Positions 10,401 through 21,774 of a stretch of DNA of 64,000 bases are shown piece by piece. The notes beneath the pieces were generated by a model that ran no database searches, had not been told where the DNA came from, and saw only the letters and a list, made by a program, of their open reading frames with translations. Location: contig VWZW01007673.1 of the NCBI GenBank assembly GCA_013397115.1, forward strand, positions 186,001 through 250,000. Direction: 5' to 3'. How positions within the stretch are numbered: position 1 is the first letter of the stretch; every line of letters begins with the position of its first letter. The stretch is from Edolisoma coerulescens (Eukaryota > Chordata > Aves > Passeriformes > Campephagidae). Position numbers and translations under genes: made by a program.

Positions 10401-13059
10401 AGGATTATTCCTTGATTATTAATTATTCCTTATTCTTAGTCCTGAAGATGCACTAAGTATTATGTGTAAGGGACAAACAGGCTAAAATATGATGTCCTAA
10501 GATTGCCTAGAAAACAGTGTCAGATGTAGGCATGGGCAAAGAGACAGGGTTAGGGTTAGGTAATAAACTGTTCAAATATTTTTTTCTGTTTCTTCCCAGT
10601 TTTTTTCTCCCCTTTCCCAGGAAATTCCAACAGGAAACACAGTTCAGTTTCATTCCTTCATCCTTAGAACAGAAAACATCTATTTTGTCTACAGTGACAA
10701 GGAGCCATTGATGTAAAATAGGTACATGTAGCTATTGTTTCACCATCAGTGGCTGGAGCAGCCTCTGTTTTTCAGAAGTCATTCACAATAAATCCTCTTG
10801 AGAATGCAGCCTTGAGCTTTCAAGGAAGAGAGGAGGCAACTCAATATTAGCCCACTAGTTTACCATACCTCAGAAATCAATATTTTCTACTCCCTTCACT
10901 CCATTCCTTGCAAAACATTTAAGAGGTGTACAAGGTCAGAAATAGAGACCTAACTGTAATCTACAGTTAGAGTGCAGTATGAATCCCTATAGGCGGTGTA
11001 AGGAATTTGTGAGTAGTTAGGGAAGTACTGTGCACTACATGCAAGAGCATCCTGAGGGGGAACAACCCTGTATTGACAAGCACAGCAAATGACCTCATTG
11101 TTTTCTATGCCAAATTTTTATTTCCATAGCATTTATAATTGGCTGTCAGTCTATCTCAGAAGCCTACTTGGCATCTGAAAGTCTAATCTATTTGATCCAC
11201 GATCATATGCTGATTAATGCTGAGGGAAATTTCAAAATGTGTTTCTCTATATACTTCTCTGTGGTGAAATACAGTGTGAATATATACAACATCTCATGAA
11301 AGCTTTGATTTTTCTCTCTGTATATATATATACAAAGCAACAAAAAGTAATCCCCCTTATCCTGATTTTTTGACCTTAATTATTTGAACAAATACTATCA
11401 TCTATGACTTGCATGTTATCATGGGACTCCCTCAGAATTGAATGGAAAGTTATTTTGACATATAATTTATATCTTAGATGGCATTTGGTTTACTCTTCCC
11501 TGTGGAATTATAAGCCTGTGGAAATAGAAGTTGTACTAAATGGTTCTGAAAGAAATCAAGCAGGAAACCATCACTTAAAATGAAAAGACCAAAAAAATTC
11601 TGAAAATTGAAAAATAATGGAGGGGGGAAAACACATATGTAAAATAGTTTATAAAACAGCAAAGTGGTCAATAGGTTTCCTTTATGATTATAATCATATT
11701 AAATATGATTATATATATATATATATGATTATAATATATAAAATATAATCAAAGTGGCCTGGCTTCTGTACTTTTTTCAAATAAAGAATTTTTGTTCTGA
11801 ACAATGTGGTCCCTGAAGAAGATGCTGTCTTGGTTTGAAACCCAAGTGCCACCTCACCCACAAAGCATTTGCAATAAAGCAGGTTTCTCCAAAGCATGGC
11901 CAGTTGTATTGCACATTAGTGCCAAAAAAACCTCCGAAGTATAAATTCAGTACTGTGGAAAATAATGGTCCAGAAATAACAAAAATCCATGCCTCTTCTC
12001 CTAAACAGTGTTAGTTCAGGACAGAATTGACCATAGTGACATAGTGAAACAGGTTTCTTCACTAATTGTGTGTGTGCATTTATAATATATTACAGGATAT
12101 GAATCCTGTGAAATTTAATTATTACAGCACTTTTACAGTATTTCTAATGGAAAATCACTATTTTGCATTTAACAGTGATACCCTATTTTTTAAGTTATTT
12201 ATAAATTTCATTTTTACTTATTTTCAGTGCTAATTTGTTCCACTAAATGCTGTAGTAATTATCCAGAAAAAAAGTGTATTCATCTCCATTGACAATACTG
12301 GAGGCCTAGAGCTATTACTAGCCTAATTAGGGCTGCTACTTTTGCCCTCTAGCCATAGCTAGTTTGGAAAAAAGTTTTTAAAAATAAGCATATCTTTCTC
12401 TATTATGAGTCTGCATGACCTCTGTTGGATTATAATGATACAAAGACCTGATTTTGGATTAAACATGCTGAGGGATGGATGCTTGATGGGGCCAGTAGAG
12501 TGACAAAGAAGACTCCAAAGGTAGACCAGCTGCAAGGTAGATTAAAATCTTTCTCTCCACATAGAATATATGCTTTGGGAGGGTGTCAGCCATTGATGGT
12601 CTTTACCTTCCGGGCTAGAACCATCCTTCCCAGAGCCACTCTAAACCTGCATCACCTCTGTGTGGCCATGATCTGCAAGCAGAAACCTCCAGCTAGAGGT
12701 CTGGGACACATGGCTGTGCCAAGGATGGAAAGGAAATGTGTCAGGGAGGCTGAAGGAGCTCCTCAAAGCACTAATATAAAATACAAAAATGCAGATTATT
12801 TTCAGGTTTTACGGGAAGCAAACTAGAAATTCACCATTCAAAAGTATAGCTAAGTGATGGAAATTAATTCAAACAAGATTTACTATGAAAATACCCTGTG
12901 TGGTTTCAGGCTCACTTCACAAAATATATACAGTTTTGATATCTTTGCACTAGAAATGTTGCTCTTTAACTTTAGCCAGCATGAATCAACATGGTCTTCA
13001 GCAGAGCTACACTGATTTACATGAGCTGCAGACATGACCCATTGTATTTAATTTTAGGC
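10401..13059. other. Gene-free stretch
   Basis: No gene or named repeat can be supported. Contents worth noting are a two-copy telomere-like motif (GGGTTAGGGTTAGG at 10547-10560), short TA microsatellites near 11320 and 11711-11726, and the palindromic AT block at 11660-11757 (separate entry). A 115-codon open frame at 12479-12826 has no recognisable domain and no splice or promoter context that I can identify. Confidence 0.55.
11660..11757. repeat. AT-rich palindromic block flanked by an 8-bp direct repeat
   Basis: A perfect 16-bp palindrome (TATGATTATAATCATA, 11683-11698) overlaps an inverted repeat with 11-bp arms (11689-11699 and 11703-11713, spacer TAA). This is followed by (TA)n and another TGATTATAAT copy. 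The whole AT block is bracketed by the same octamer, CAAAGTGG, at 11660-11667 and 11750-11757. It could form a cruciform. Expansion of a palindromic AT repeat is the simplest explanation; a tiny non-autonomous transposon with an 8-bp target duplication is possible but has no other support. Confidence 0.7.
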
Positions 13060-13300
13060 ATCTTATTAGAAGGATATTCACATATTGGAGGAAGATCTGA
13101 AGAAAGCTGCAAAAAATGATTAGACTTCTGGAGTGATTGATGTGTGAGGATTGATTGCAAGTGCTAAATATGCATAGTTTGTCTAAGAAATGACTAAAGG
13201 GGGACATGGTAACAATCTATAAATACTTGAAGAGTCTAAATGTCAAGGAGGGAAAGGCATTTTCAGGATACAGAAGAGACGCAGCAGGACAAAATTAGCA
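13060..13300 (+). mobile_element. Archaic CR1 LINE fragment (plus orientation)
   Basis: A block near 13078-13125 (with GCAAAAAATGATTAGACTTC) and one at 13195-13235 (GGGGGACATGGTAACAATCT followed by a TACTTGAA word) match in order the end of CR1 ORF2 as found in old sauropsid copies. All frames contain stops. Similarity fades after about 13300, so both limits are soft. It faces the archaic minus-strand fragment that begins at 14261. Confidence 0.6.
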
Positions 13301-14260
13301 AAAGAAAAAAGAGAATGAATTTTAAAAGGGCCCCCAAAGGAAGACCTTAGAGACTGGAAAGGTGTTGTCTTTCCAAAAGAAAAAGAAATATATAGATAGA
13401 TGCATTTACAAGTGCATCTGGGATTCCAGATCATTCCAAATGGCTTTGAAACAGAAATTTTAAGATCAGTTTTCGGCAGATGATCAGACCACATCTCTAT
13501 TCACATTGAAGCCTGGACTATTTTATTTTTTTTAAGGTTTAGACAACTGTGACTCTACAAGGAACCCCAAAATTTTGAAAAAAATTGACGAAGTCCATTG
13601 TAACTGCAACTGATTTAAATTTAGAACACCACCTTTAGCCAAGCAGTACCACTTTCACTTTGATGAAAATAAGGAGAGACAAAATATTTGTATTTTCCCT
13701 GGTTTTATTGTCTCTGGAGCCAATGGTATGATTTAGGAAACAACAAAGGAAAAAAATTGCTTCTGGACATGCCTTCCACATTTTCCTGTTCAACACAGAG
13801 TATTTTCAGGAATGAGTGGTGAGTTTTGAAGCTGTCTGTATATAGCCCTGACACGATCATTCCAGCTATAGATTTATGTCTTACTATGAATTTCATTAGG
13901 ACCTAATTTCAGGATTCCAAGAAGTGAAAGGTATAGAAAAAATTAAACACCTGCAGTATGCTGACAACAAGAAAGGATATTCAGAGAAGTGGGCTTGAAA
14001 CTAGTAAAAAAATTGATGTTCTTCAAGAAAGAGTGGTATGTCCCCAATTCCAAATGTGAGTGTGCAGAGGAGAAAACATGTTTTAGCATTAGAAAGAGAT
14101 GACAAAAGAACTGGACATAGTGAACAACAGCTCCAAATTCAAAAGAGGAACTCCTGAGACATTGATTGCCTAAAGTTGTAAATCATGTCCAAAAGTAAAA
14201 ATATACATATATAGAATTTAGGAGTAAAATAGATGTGGTTATCTGACTGTATTTCATTAT
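13301..14260. other. Gene-free spacer between two archaic CR1 fragments
   Basis: AT-rich sequence with no recognisable gene or repeat. The longest open frames are 83 codons (minus, 13243-13494, reaching back into the CR1 fragment) and 63 codons (minus, 13705-13896). Some of it may be CR1 sequence decayed past recognition. Confidence 0.5.
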
Positions 14261-14610
14261 ATCATAGATTTTACAGATATTAAAACCAAAAGAAATCCCA
14301 AGGTCAGTCTTTTATACCTCTGGCATAAAACAGGTTAGAAAATATCATTCCTCAATTTTTGTTAAGTTGAACTAAATAGTATTTTTTAGAAAGAATTTCA
14401 GCCTAGATTTAAAGGCTCTAAATGATGGAGAATTAATATCATCCTTTTGTAATTCATTGTAGCGTATGGCATTCCTCTACTAAAATAAATGTGTTTTATT
14501 TCAACCTTACCTGTTACTGATTTCGTTTTCTAGTCACTGGCACTCTCTCTGAATAATTCCTGACATATTTATTTGTCAGAAATCCATTTATGACTCCAAC
14601 AAATACTGTT
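14261..14610 (-). mobile_element. Archaic CR1 LINE 3' end
   Basis: The segment opens with ATCATAGATT, a decayed version of the CR1 3' terminus in reverse orientation. It continues with AAATCCCAAGGTCAGTC near 14292 and TAAAGGCTCTAAATGATGGA near 14410, which are typical of the reverse complement of the 3' untranslated region in old sauropsid CR1 copies. Only about 350 bases remain, consistent with 5' truncation during insertion or with later decay. Confidence 0.68.
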
Positions 14611-16050
14611 TTCATCTTTGGTTGAAGTTTACCCACAATTTTTCCTGGACACCACCTTTCAAAGATTTGGTAAACATATCTTTACATAAATAGTTTTCTT
14701 AAATGCATAATTTAATATCTTGATATAGATTCACAATTATTCACTGAGATGGTATGTATATCTATATTGACTTGAGAGACTAAAATGGCATGCAAAACAT
14801 TTTGCAGAAACTTAACATAGACTGAATTGCTTTGGCAAGAAAAAACCTCAGCTCACCACCGCTCATCATTGCAAATTACATCTAGGTAAACATCAACATC
14901 TGCTTCCTGTGCAAACAGAGTCTGTCATCACAGGAGCCATTATATTATTATGAGTAGATGAGATGGTTTAATATTCATTATAGATATACAAGGTGCAAGA
15001 AACTGCTTCGTGCACATGCTAATGAGCAGTAAATGTATGAAATGAATTGTACCAGTCTCCACAGGTAACTACAGCTTTGAAACCTTATCTCATCTAATGT
15101 GAAAAATTCCAGTAACATCAAAGACAGATTCAGCAGTAATAGGTGTGTTTAGTGAAAATATATTGTAAAAACTCAAAAGGACTAGCCCATAAGGAAAACC
15201 TAGCAGGTGTGCTTTAGAGTACCACCAATACCCAGTTTACTACTTTTTTTTCCATTTTGTAATAATTTCTGGGGTTTTTTTGTTTGGTTGGTTTTTTTTA
15301 ATTCCAATCCAGCTATAAATAATAACACGGTGAGATGGTTAAAACCAAAAATCCTATCTTGTGGAATTCCTGTGCACTTTTGCGGGATTTTTAGACTTGG
15401 GGCATGGGAAAGAACAGTGGCATTACCGTATCTGCCAACTCTACACTTTTTCTGTATGCATAAATTCATCAAGGAAGAGGCAGAACAGAGAATAAGTAGG
15501 ACCTTTTTTCACCTCTTACCCATAGTACTCACTCACAGAGCTAAATCACCATCATACTAAGAAACAAAATCATAAAAATGTAACAATTCCTTTAATTGTC
15601 ACCTTGTGGAATTCACTGAATTTTGCTGTTCTCCTTTAGATTTGGCTTAGTTTCTTCCTGTCTAGAGGAGTCTGGTAGCTGTAGCCTTAGCTTGCATCAA
15701 GTGCTGCTTTTGCAATGGAAGTAATCTGTGACAGTCAAAATTGCAGTCTATTCAAGTGACATTATGAGGGTACTCTGCATTTCATTTGCTTGCTTTTTAC
15801 AGAAGGGCTTTCGCTGGGTAATCCATATAATGGACCTATGAAGAAGATACAATTTGTAGTATTCTGGTTTATATTCTTGGGAGTTTCTTAAATCCAGGTC
15901 TGCAGGATTAACAGCGGGGTCTGTAAAAATCGTATTGCAGTAGTAGAGCAAAATCTAGTCAAGAACAAACCTAAACAGAAATTTTGTCCTATCATGTCAT
16001 AAGTTAGCACAAATACTTTTAGAATGTATAAGAAAATATGAGTGGTTATG
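14611..16050. other. Gene-free stretch
   Basis: No gene or named repeat can be supported. Open frames of 117 codons (plus, 15207-15560) and 90 codons (minus, 15200-15472) overlap each other across a T/G-rich run at 15243-15300 and give low-complexity products. They look like chance frames. Confidence 0.55.
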
Positions 16051-16490
16051 CCTAGTCAAATCAAAGGTTCATCTAGTCCAGGAGCCTGTGTGATATGGGC
16101 TAACAAAAACCTAGATAAATAAAATAAGCATTGGGCAACCATAAGGGATATTTCTCAGATAAACTCCCAGTCTGTGAATTAGGTCATTCCAGACTCAGAG
16201 GTACTTTTTTTAATAGGTCTTAATGAGATTTTATTTTCTGAATTTCTTTTATTACTTTTTGAACTCATCAATGCCTCTGGCATCACTAGCACCATGTGGC
16301 AGTAGGTTGGACAACTTAATTATGAATACCGCACAAAATTAACTTATTTTGTTTGCTTGAAGCCTGCTACCCCATAATTTAATTTCATGTCTGTTAGTTC
16401 CTGTGCTATGAGAAAAAGGGAATAGTTGTTTCCTATTCTCCTTTACAGTGTCAGTCATGACACCGCTTCTCTGGATTTTCCAAAGCTATA
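16051..16490 (-). mobile_element. Archaic CR1 LINE 3' region
   Basis: Words in the expected order include TCAAAGGTTCATCTAGTCCA (16061-16080), a stretch near 16256-16310 ending in GTGGCAGTAGGTTGG, TTGAAGCCTGCTACC (16357-16371) and GTTAGTTCCTGTGCTATGAG (16393-16412). Together they match the complement of the 3' untranslated region of old CR1 copies shared with turtles and crocodilians. It is from the same general class as the piece at 9661-10400, in the same orientation and also fully decayed. Confidence 0.7.
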
Positions 16491-19400
16491 AGTACCTGAA
16501 GAGTCTGTCCCAAGACAGGATAAATACTGGGTGACTTTCTCTGAAAGGGAATCACGTACAAATCATAGTAAGTGCTCGTATTTAAACAGCTATTAACTAT
16601 TCCCATTATTTCTACCACTACCCTTTACTCCAGCCATGTACTCACAGAACTGCTGAAAGCTATAATATGCTGTAAAGGAGTTGTTTTCTTCATCTTGCAA
16701 TCTACTTTTTTGAGCAAGCTCTTATAAGCATCATATCTTTAGATCGTCTCCAATAATTGTGACTCCATGAACAGCAGCTGCATTTTCTTTAACATGTAAT
16801 TTCATATTTCTTTCTTCTTCTGCTCAGAATGGCATGAAATATGTTTTACATATCATGCTAGTGCTTAGCAACCGTCTTCAAGATACAAAAAAAATATAGA
16901 TTTCCTACCCCCTCACTCTTACCTGCTGCTCTCCACTATTATAACAATGCCATTGATTCATTATCGATACCATCAACAGTGGCCAATTAAGTGACACTTC
17001 TAGGAGTTGGTATCAACCCATATGAAAGAAAATACTTTCATTTCAGTTCTGGCCTTCACTATGTTTAGCAGCAATCTATTCTCCAAGCCTGAAGGCAAAT
17101 ATAATAGCCTTATTTCATCATGAGTATTTCTCATTTATAGCATGTTAGAATATGGTCTCCTGTATTTCAACCTAGCAGAAAAAAAATACATAATGTGAGG
17201 GTTTGGGAGATTCAGAAACCTCTGCAATTTCAATTTCTATAGTAAATATAGCATACACCATTTATAGGGTTATTTTTGAGACATTAATTCTGTGAGCTAT
17301 ATTAGAATGTTAACTTTGCAGAAATGGATTGCAGTTATATCGGGTAGCAATGAGAATATGTGGTGATCTGAAAATAGAGAAAGCTTTAGCATTTATTTGT
17401 TTTCTGTCTTTTTAGCAGTTTAAAATGCTAGAAAAGCCCCCAGGCACCTCAATATAACTTAATAATTCTGTAAAAACTTTATTCAGACCTAAAAAACAGT
17501 GGCATGATTTGAAGTTGTGCATTCCCAAGCTCAAAGAATCTAAACCACCCATTCATTCTGCAGCAACTGAGCATGCACTCACACACACGCACACATGCCC
17601 AAATACATACATACCAACTGTTTGGACAGAAGACACACCCCAGCGATACTCAGATGTTTAATTCAAGTGTTGGTATAGCAAATTCCAAAGCCAGAGACAC
17701 TTCTCTGAGGAGATAAAGTGCTTCTTTTTACAATAGGCCAACTTTCACTCAAGTTGGTGGTTTCCCCACTGATCTAAAGCAAGGTGATGCCTTAGAGTGA
17801 AAATGAGTTATGTCTTCATCACTGAGAAAGCTCAAAGCTCAAACGATCAGGCCCTGGGTTATAGCATGGACAGATTCCAGTGCTCAGTGGGACAAAATCT
17901 ACAAAGTGTATGGATTTCACTCTGAAGTTGACACAAATTCAACACAGAATATGCAATAGTGTCCCAGCTTGTATACTAACCTTAGGGGAAAAAAACTGTG
18001 AATTTCCTCCATGTACAGAATTTAATAACTTTGAAACCTTGTAAAATCTTGAGTTTTTAGCAATTTTTATTGGAGGGGGCTGCAACATTACTGCCTTTGT
18101 TTTTTGTGCCTGAGAAATTCTGAAAGCATAGGCAGTACTTAGAAGGAGGAAAACATCCATGTGCTATAAAAGAGCCTTTATTCTCAAAATGGGACAAAAT
18201 GGGAGATAATTTTCTGTGGAAGCTACTATCCAGAAGCTTTATCCATGTCATGAAAAATAATGCTTTGATACTCCAAAAGCAGGTTCTGGTCAGTCATTCC
18301 TGTTTAAAGTTAGCAAGAGCTAGTTTGTTACCACAAAGATGTAAGCAGAGGATAAAGAAGTTTGCTGACTCTTTCCAAGCTGTTTAACAGTTCTAATTAA
18401 CATTTAATAAAAAACCCAAACCATTCCATCTTTTATAATGTACAACTTGTTAAGTACATATGCAAATTTCAGAATAAACTGTTTACAAACAATATTAAAT
18501 TATTAACAAATTCAAGTGTCTTGTTTTCAGCTGAACGTAAAAATTCCCCTTTTTAATTGAAACTGAGTTGGCAGCAGTCTGATCGTATATTTCTGTAACA
18601 TACTTTGATCCACTATTTTTAAATGGATGATTAAAGAACATAAGGAAGATAGAAAACAGAAGAACACTATGCATTAAAACAGAGATTGATGCATAGTTTC
18701 CTCTATCCCATGTGCTTATAGGCAAAACAATTGCACACGTGTCCTCTTAAGCACATTCATTACCATATGCTTGTTCCACTTGGCTACCATGAGACTACTT
18801 GATGGGATTGAGACCAGGCACATGTTTAAGTGCTTTGCTGAACCAAAGCCTAGAAAAGTGAGCAGCAAAAGACTCAGAAAAAATTTTAATTAAAAGATAT
18901 ATCCAGTATTTTAAAAATCATTTGGCATGTCCTTCAAATCTGAGTAGTTAAAAGAAGACAAACTTTAATAACAAACCAACTCTTTTATAATTTGGTCCTA
19001 ATTCTGCTAACCTTGTACAGACCACATTTTCAAAATAGAAATGGAATAGCTCTGTGAATGTGAACAAGCTCAAGTTTCTTTCTGTGTTTTCCTCTTCCAA
19101 GAAACGAACTGATTTGTGTTTATAGTATATTGCACAAATGACTCAGTCAGGGAGCATCTGTGCTAAGTACTGAGTGGGACAACATTTTGTATCAAGTAAG
19201 ATGACACATTTTGCTCTTTTTTGTTTGCAAATTTTGAACAGATTTCATGTCTCCCCCCGAGATGAATATTTTTCTCGGACTTTGGATTATCCTTGAGCTA
19301 GCTCTCACTTAGGCAGAAGCTAATAACTGTCTCCCAAGAAAAAAGGAATAAGGTGTCTAAAGGTGCGGATTCTTATCAAGTCTGGCATGTGTTTGCATCA

Positions 19401-21259
19401 GTGGAAAAATTTCAGCTGTAATAATTTGCCTGACTTTCTTCTCTGAAGAACCTGCTTGTCAAAGCACAGCCAATGACAGAGGCCGCAGGAAGGTTTTGTC
19501 ATCTGCATTCTCATGAGTACACATGGAAAAAATCACTAACTTTTTCAGTCTTTAGATCTGTCAGGGTTTTGTTGCACATCAGACAGCGGGCACTGTCACA
19601 TTGAAAAAAACTACTCTGTTTAAGTGATACTCTTGTACAAAATTTTCATGGTAAGTATAGTTAAACTCAGTAGGCTTTCACCAGTGATCAGCAATCTTTG
19701 CCAAAACCTGGGTTTTTTCCAATAATTCTTAATTAAATAATTCAAATTAGTATTGCCAACAGCCCATTTCTGTAATGGCAAAGAGCAGGGTCCATTTTAA
19801 AAGTCAGTTTTTCACGTGGAAAATATTGCTGGGACAGCTGGACTGGCTATATCCTCCTTCAAATATAAATGCTTAAAATGTCTTTGTTCATAAATATTAT
19901 TTCAAAGTATTTTCCAGTAGTAATATGCAAAATTAAAATATGGACTTAGGTGGAATTCAGTGCAAAATTCAACAACAAAGTCTGTTGCAAATGTTGGACA
20001 CTGAAGGCATACAGAAATATTAATTTTCCAAAGCTTTGCTGGCTCCACCTTCCCAAGATGAGTTTAGTTTAGAATGGATCTGGATATTTGTTGTGCTTGG
20101 CTGCTATCTCCTTATTCCAGTATACTTTTAATGAATGCTGAAATCCATCTCTTCTCTGTTGAGAAAGAAAAAATTGGAAACTTTTATTTCAAAATACTGT
20201 ACTAAGTGCCATGCTAGGACTTATACTACCAAATCTAAGAAGGAAATGGGGCAAAATTACTTCACAATGTCAATTTTAACCAATTTTCCTATTAATTCAG
20301 TTTGTTAGTCAAAAAATAACTTGAAATTTTTCTATATTGTCAGGTATAAACACAGAATATCAAAGCAAACAAATGTTTGTGGGCACTGTAGAGAGTTCTC
20401 TGACGGATTTTCATCACACAGGCTGAAATAAGATAAATTAAGCTGTTACCATGACAAAACCCAGGAGGTTTGGAAAGTCTGTGGGAGACAACTAGAGATG
20501 CAAAAGATGTATGAACAAATAAGTCTTCTAAATACTGGTATGACACATTGGAGACTGACTATATGACCAGGATTTTAATCATATATGCATTTCTTTCTTA
20601 GGTCTTTCCAGTAATACAGCAGCAGTATTTCCCTGTCTAATCATAACTCATAAAAATCAATTTGACAAATCCAAAGTGCTCTTCTTTCTTCATGTTCACA
20701 AAGAATAATTTATAATATTAGCCACTAACTGGTGGTTTATAAGCACAGAAACTGTGAAAGATATTCAAATACATGTTGAGTGTAGTATAAAAGCTCTTAC
20801 CAGTTGTCAGTACTTGTCTTCTTTCTCCTTTTTGCTTTCTTAAAACATTTACTAAGGCCATTTACACTGTTTGATTTTCTAGCATTTAAATATGAATCAA
20901 CATCTCACTTCATATTTTAAATTTGTAAACTACCTTTAAAAATGACACAATACCTTGTGTAAACTAGTCAGCAACAGCTACATGTGATTTTAAGAGATTC
21001 ATTTCAGGGTAACTTAGAGCTTCAATGATAAATTGACACATCATATACAGGACTCAGAAAAGCGAATCCTGGCTTTGGGTTCTATATATTTTAGTGAATA
21101 TGACAGTGCTTTGTCTGCTTTGTGGTCAACACAAGATATGTGGGCATTACTATATACAATTCAGTAGGCATATAGTACTGACATGAAAAAGCATGCAAAT
21201 TGGATAACTAATTTTCAAGTGAGAAACGTCTTGAAGTTGTGAATTGTTTTAAATGCAAA
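16491..21259. other. Gene-free stretch
   Basis: About 4.8 kb of AT-rich, single-copy-like DNA. No open frame exceeds 76 codons and none is recognisable. A short CA-rich microsatellite lies near 17578-17600. I see no transposon terminus or tRNA. Two octamer words (ATGCAAAT at 21193 and 21253) precede the CR1 insertion; these are common in AT-rich DNA. Confidence 0.6.
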
Positions 21260-21490
21260 TCATAGAATCATAGAATCAATTAATTTGGAAAATACCTTTT
21301 AGATCACTGAGACCAAGCATTAACCCACCACTGTCAAGTCCACAACTAAACCATGTCCCTGAGTACCACATCTACGTGTATTTTAAGCACCTCCAGGAAG
21401 GGACACTCCGACATTTCTCCAGACAGCTGGTTTCAATGTGTGACTACCCTTTTGGGGCAGAAATATTTCCTAACATTCAATCTATTTTCC
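21260..21490 (-). mobile_element. CR1 LINE, 3' end (left part of a composite)
   Basis: The left edge carries the diagnostic CR1 3' terminus in reverse (CATAGAATCATAGAATCA, about 21261-21278). It is followed by the complement of the CR1 3' untranslated region, including words near 21301-21370 that correspond to the standard GGACATGGTTTAGTTGTGGA (read on the minus strand). The match stops near 21490, inside the 20-bp tandem repeat. Divergence is moderate, younger than the archaic copies at 3 and 10 kb. The minus-strand CR1 resumes at about 21775. Confidence 0.93.
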
Positions 21491-21515
21491 TAACGTTCAA
21501 TTCAATTTCCTAGCA
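21466..21515. repeat. 20-bp tandem repeat at a CR1 rearrangement junction
   Basis: TTTCCTAACATTCAATCTAT (21466-21485), TTTCCTAACGTTCAATTCAA (21486-21505) and a half unit TTTCCTAGCA (21506-21515) lie head to tail with an exact 20-bp period. The first unit is native CR1 sequence, so the extra units were made locally, probably during the event that placed the plus-strand CR1 piece here. Confidence 0.85.
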
Positions 21516-21774
21516 TCAAAAGAAGCATGGCCAGCAGCTCAAGAAAGGTGGTTCTGCCTCTCTGTTCTGCTCTGGTGAGACTCCACCTTGAGTACTGGAT
21601 CCAGTTCTGAGGTCCCCAATATGGGAAGGACACTTACCTGTCGGAGCAAATCCAGAGGAGGGCCACCAAGCTGATGAGAGTTATGGAGCACATCTATGAG
21701 GAAAGGCTGAGAGAATTTGAATTGTTCAGTCTGGAAAAGAGAAGGCTTCAGGGTGACCTAATTGTGGCCTTCGC
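21515..21774 (+). mobile_element. CR1 LINE internal fragment in opposite orientation
   Basis: This piece reads in plus sense as the end of CR1 ORF2: CTCTGGTGAGACTCCACCTT near 21570, AGAGGAGGGCCACCAAG near 21654, a GAGGAAAGGCTGAGAGAAT word near 21698, and a CTGGAAAAGAGAAGGCTTCA word near 21731. Its wording follows a different CR1 type from the minus-strand parts on either side. It lacks a CR1 3' end, so it cannot be a simple target-primed insertion. The frame is broken. Confidence 0.9.

Noticed and set aside
10547..10560. Interstitial telomeric repeat
   Set aside because: Only about two TTAGGG units; too short to distinguish from chance.
12479..12826. 115-codon plus-strand frame as a gene
   Set aside because: Unrecognisable product and no supporting context.
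19258..19278. Small hairpin CCGAGA / TCTCGG as a terminator or regulatory stem
   Set aside because: Six-base arms with a long AT loop; expected by chance, and not meaningful in a vertebrate intergenic region.
21193..21260. Two octamer (ATGCAAAT) words as a POU-factor regulatory element
   Set aside because: The same word recurs elsewhere in the window (for example near 6748 and 18460) and is expected in AT-rich DNA.
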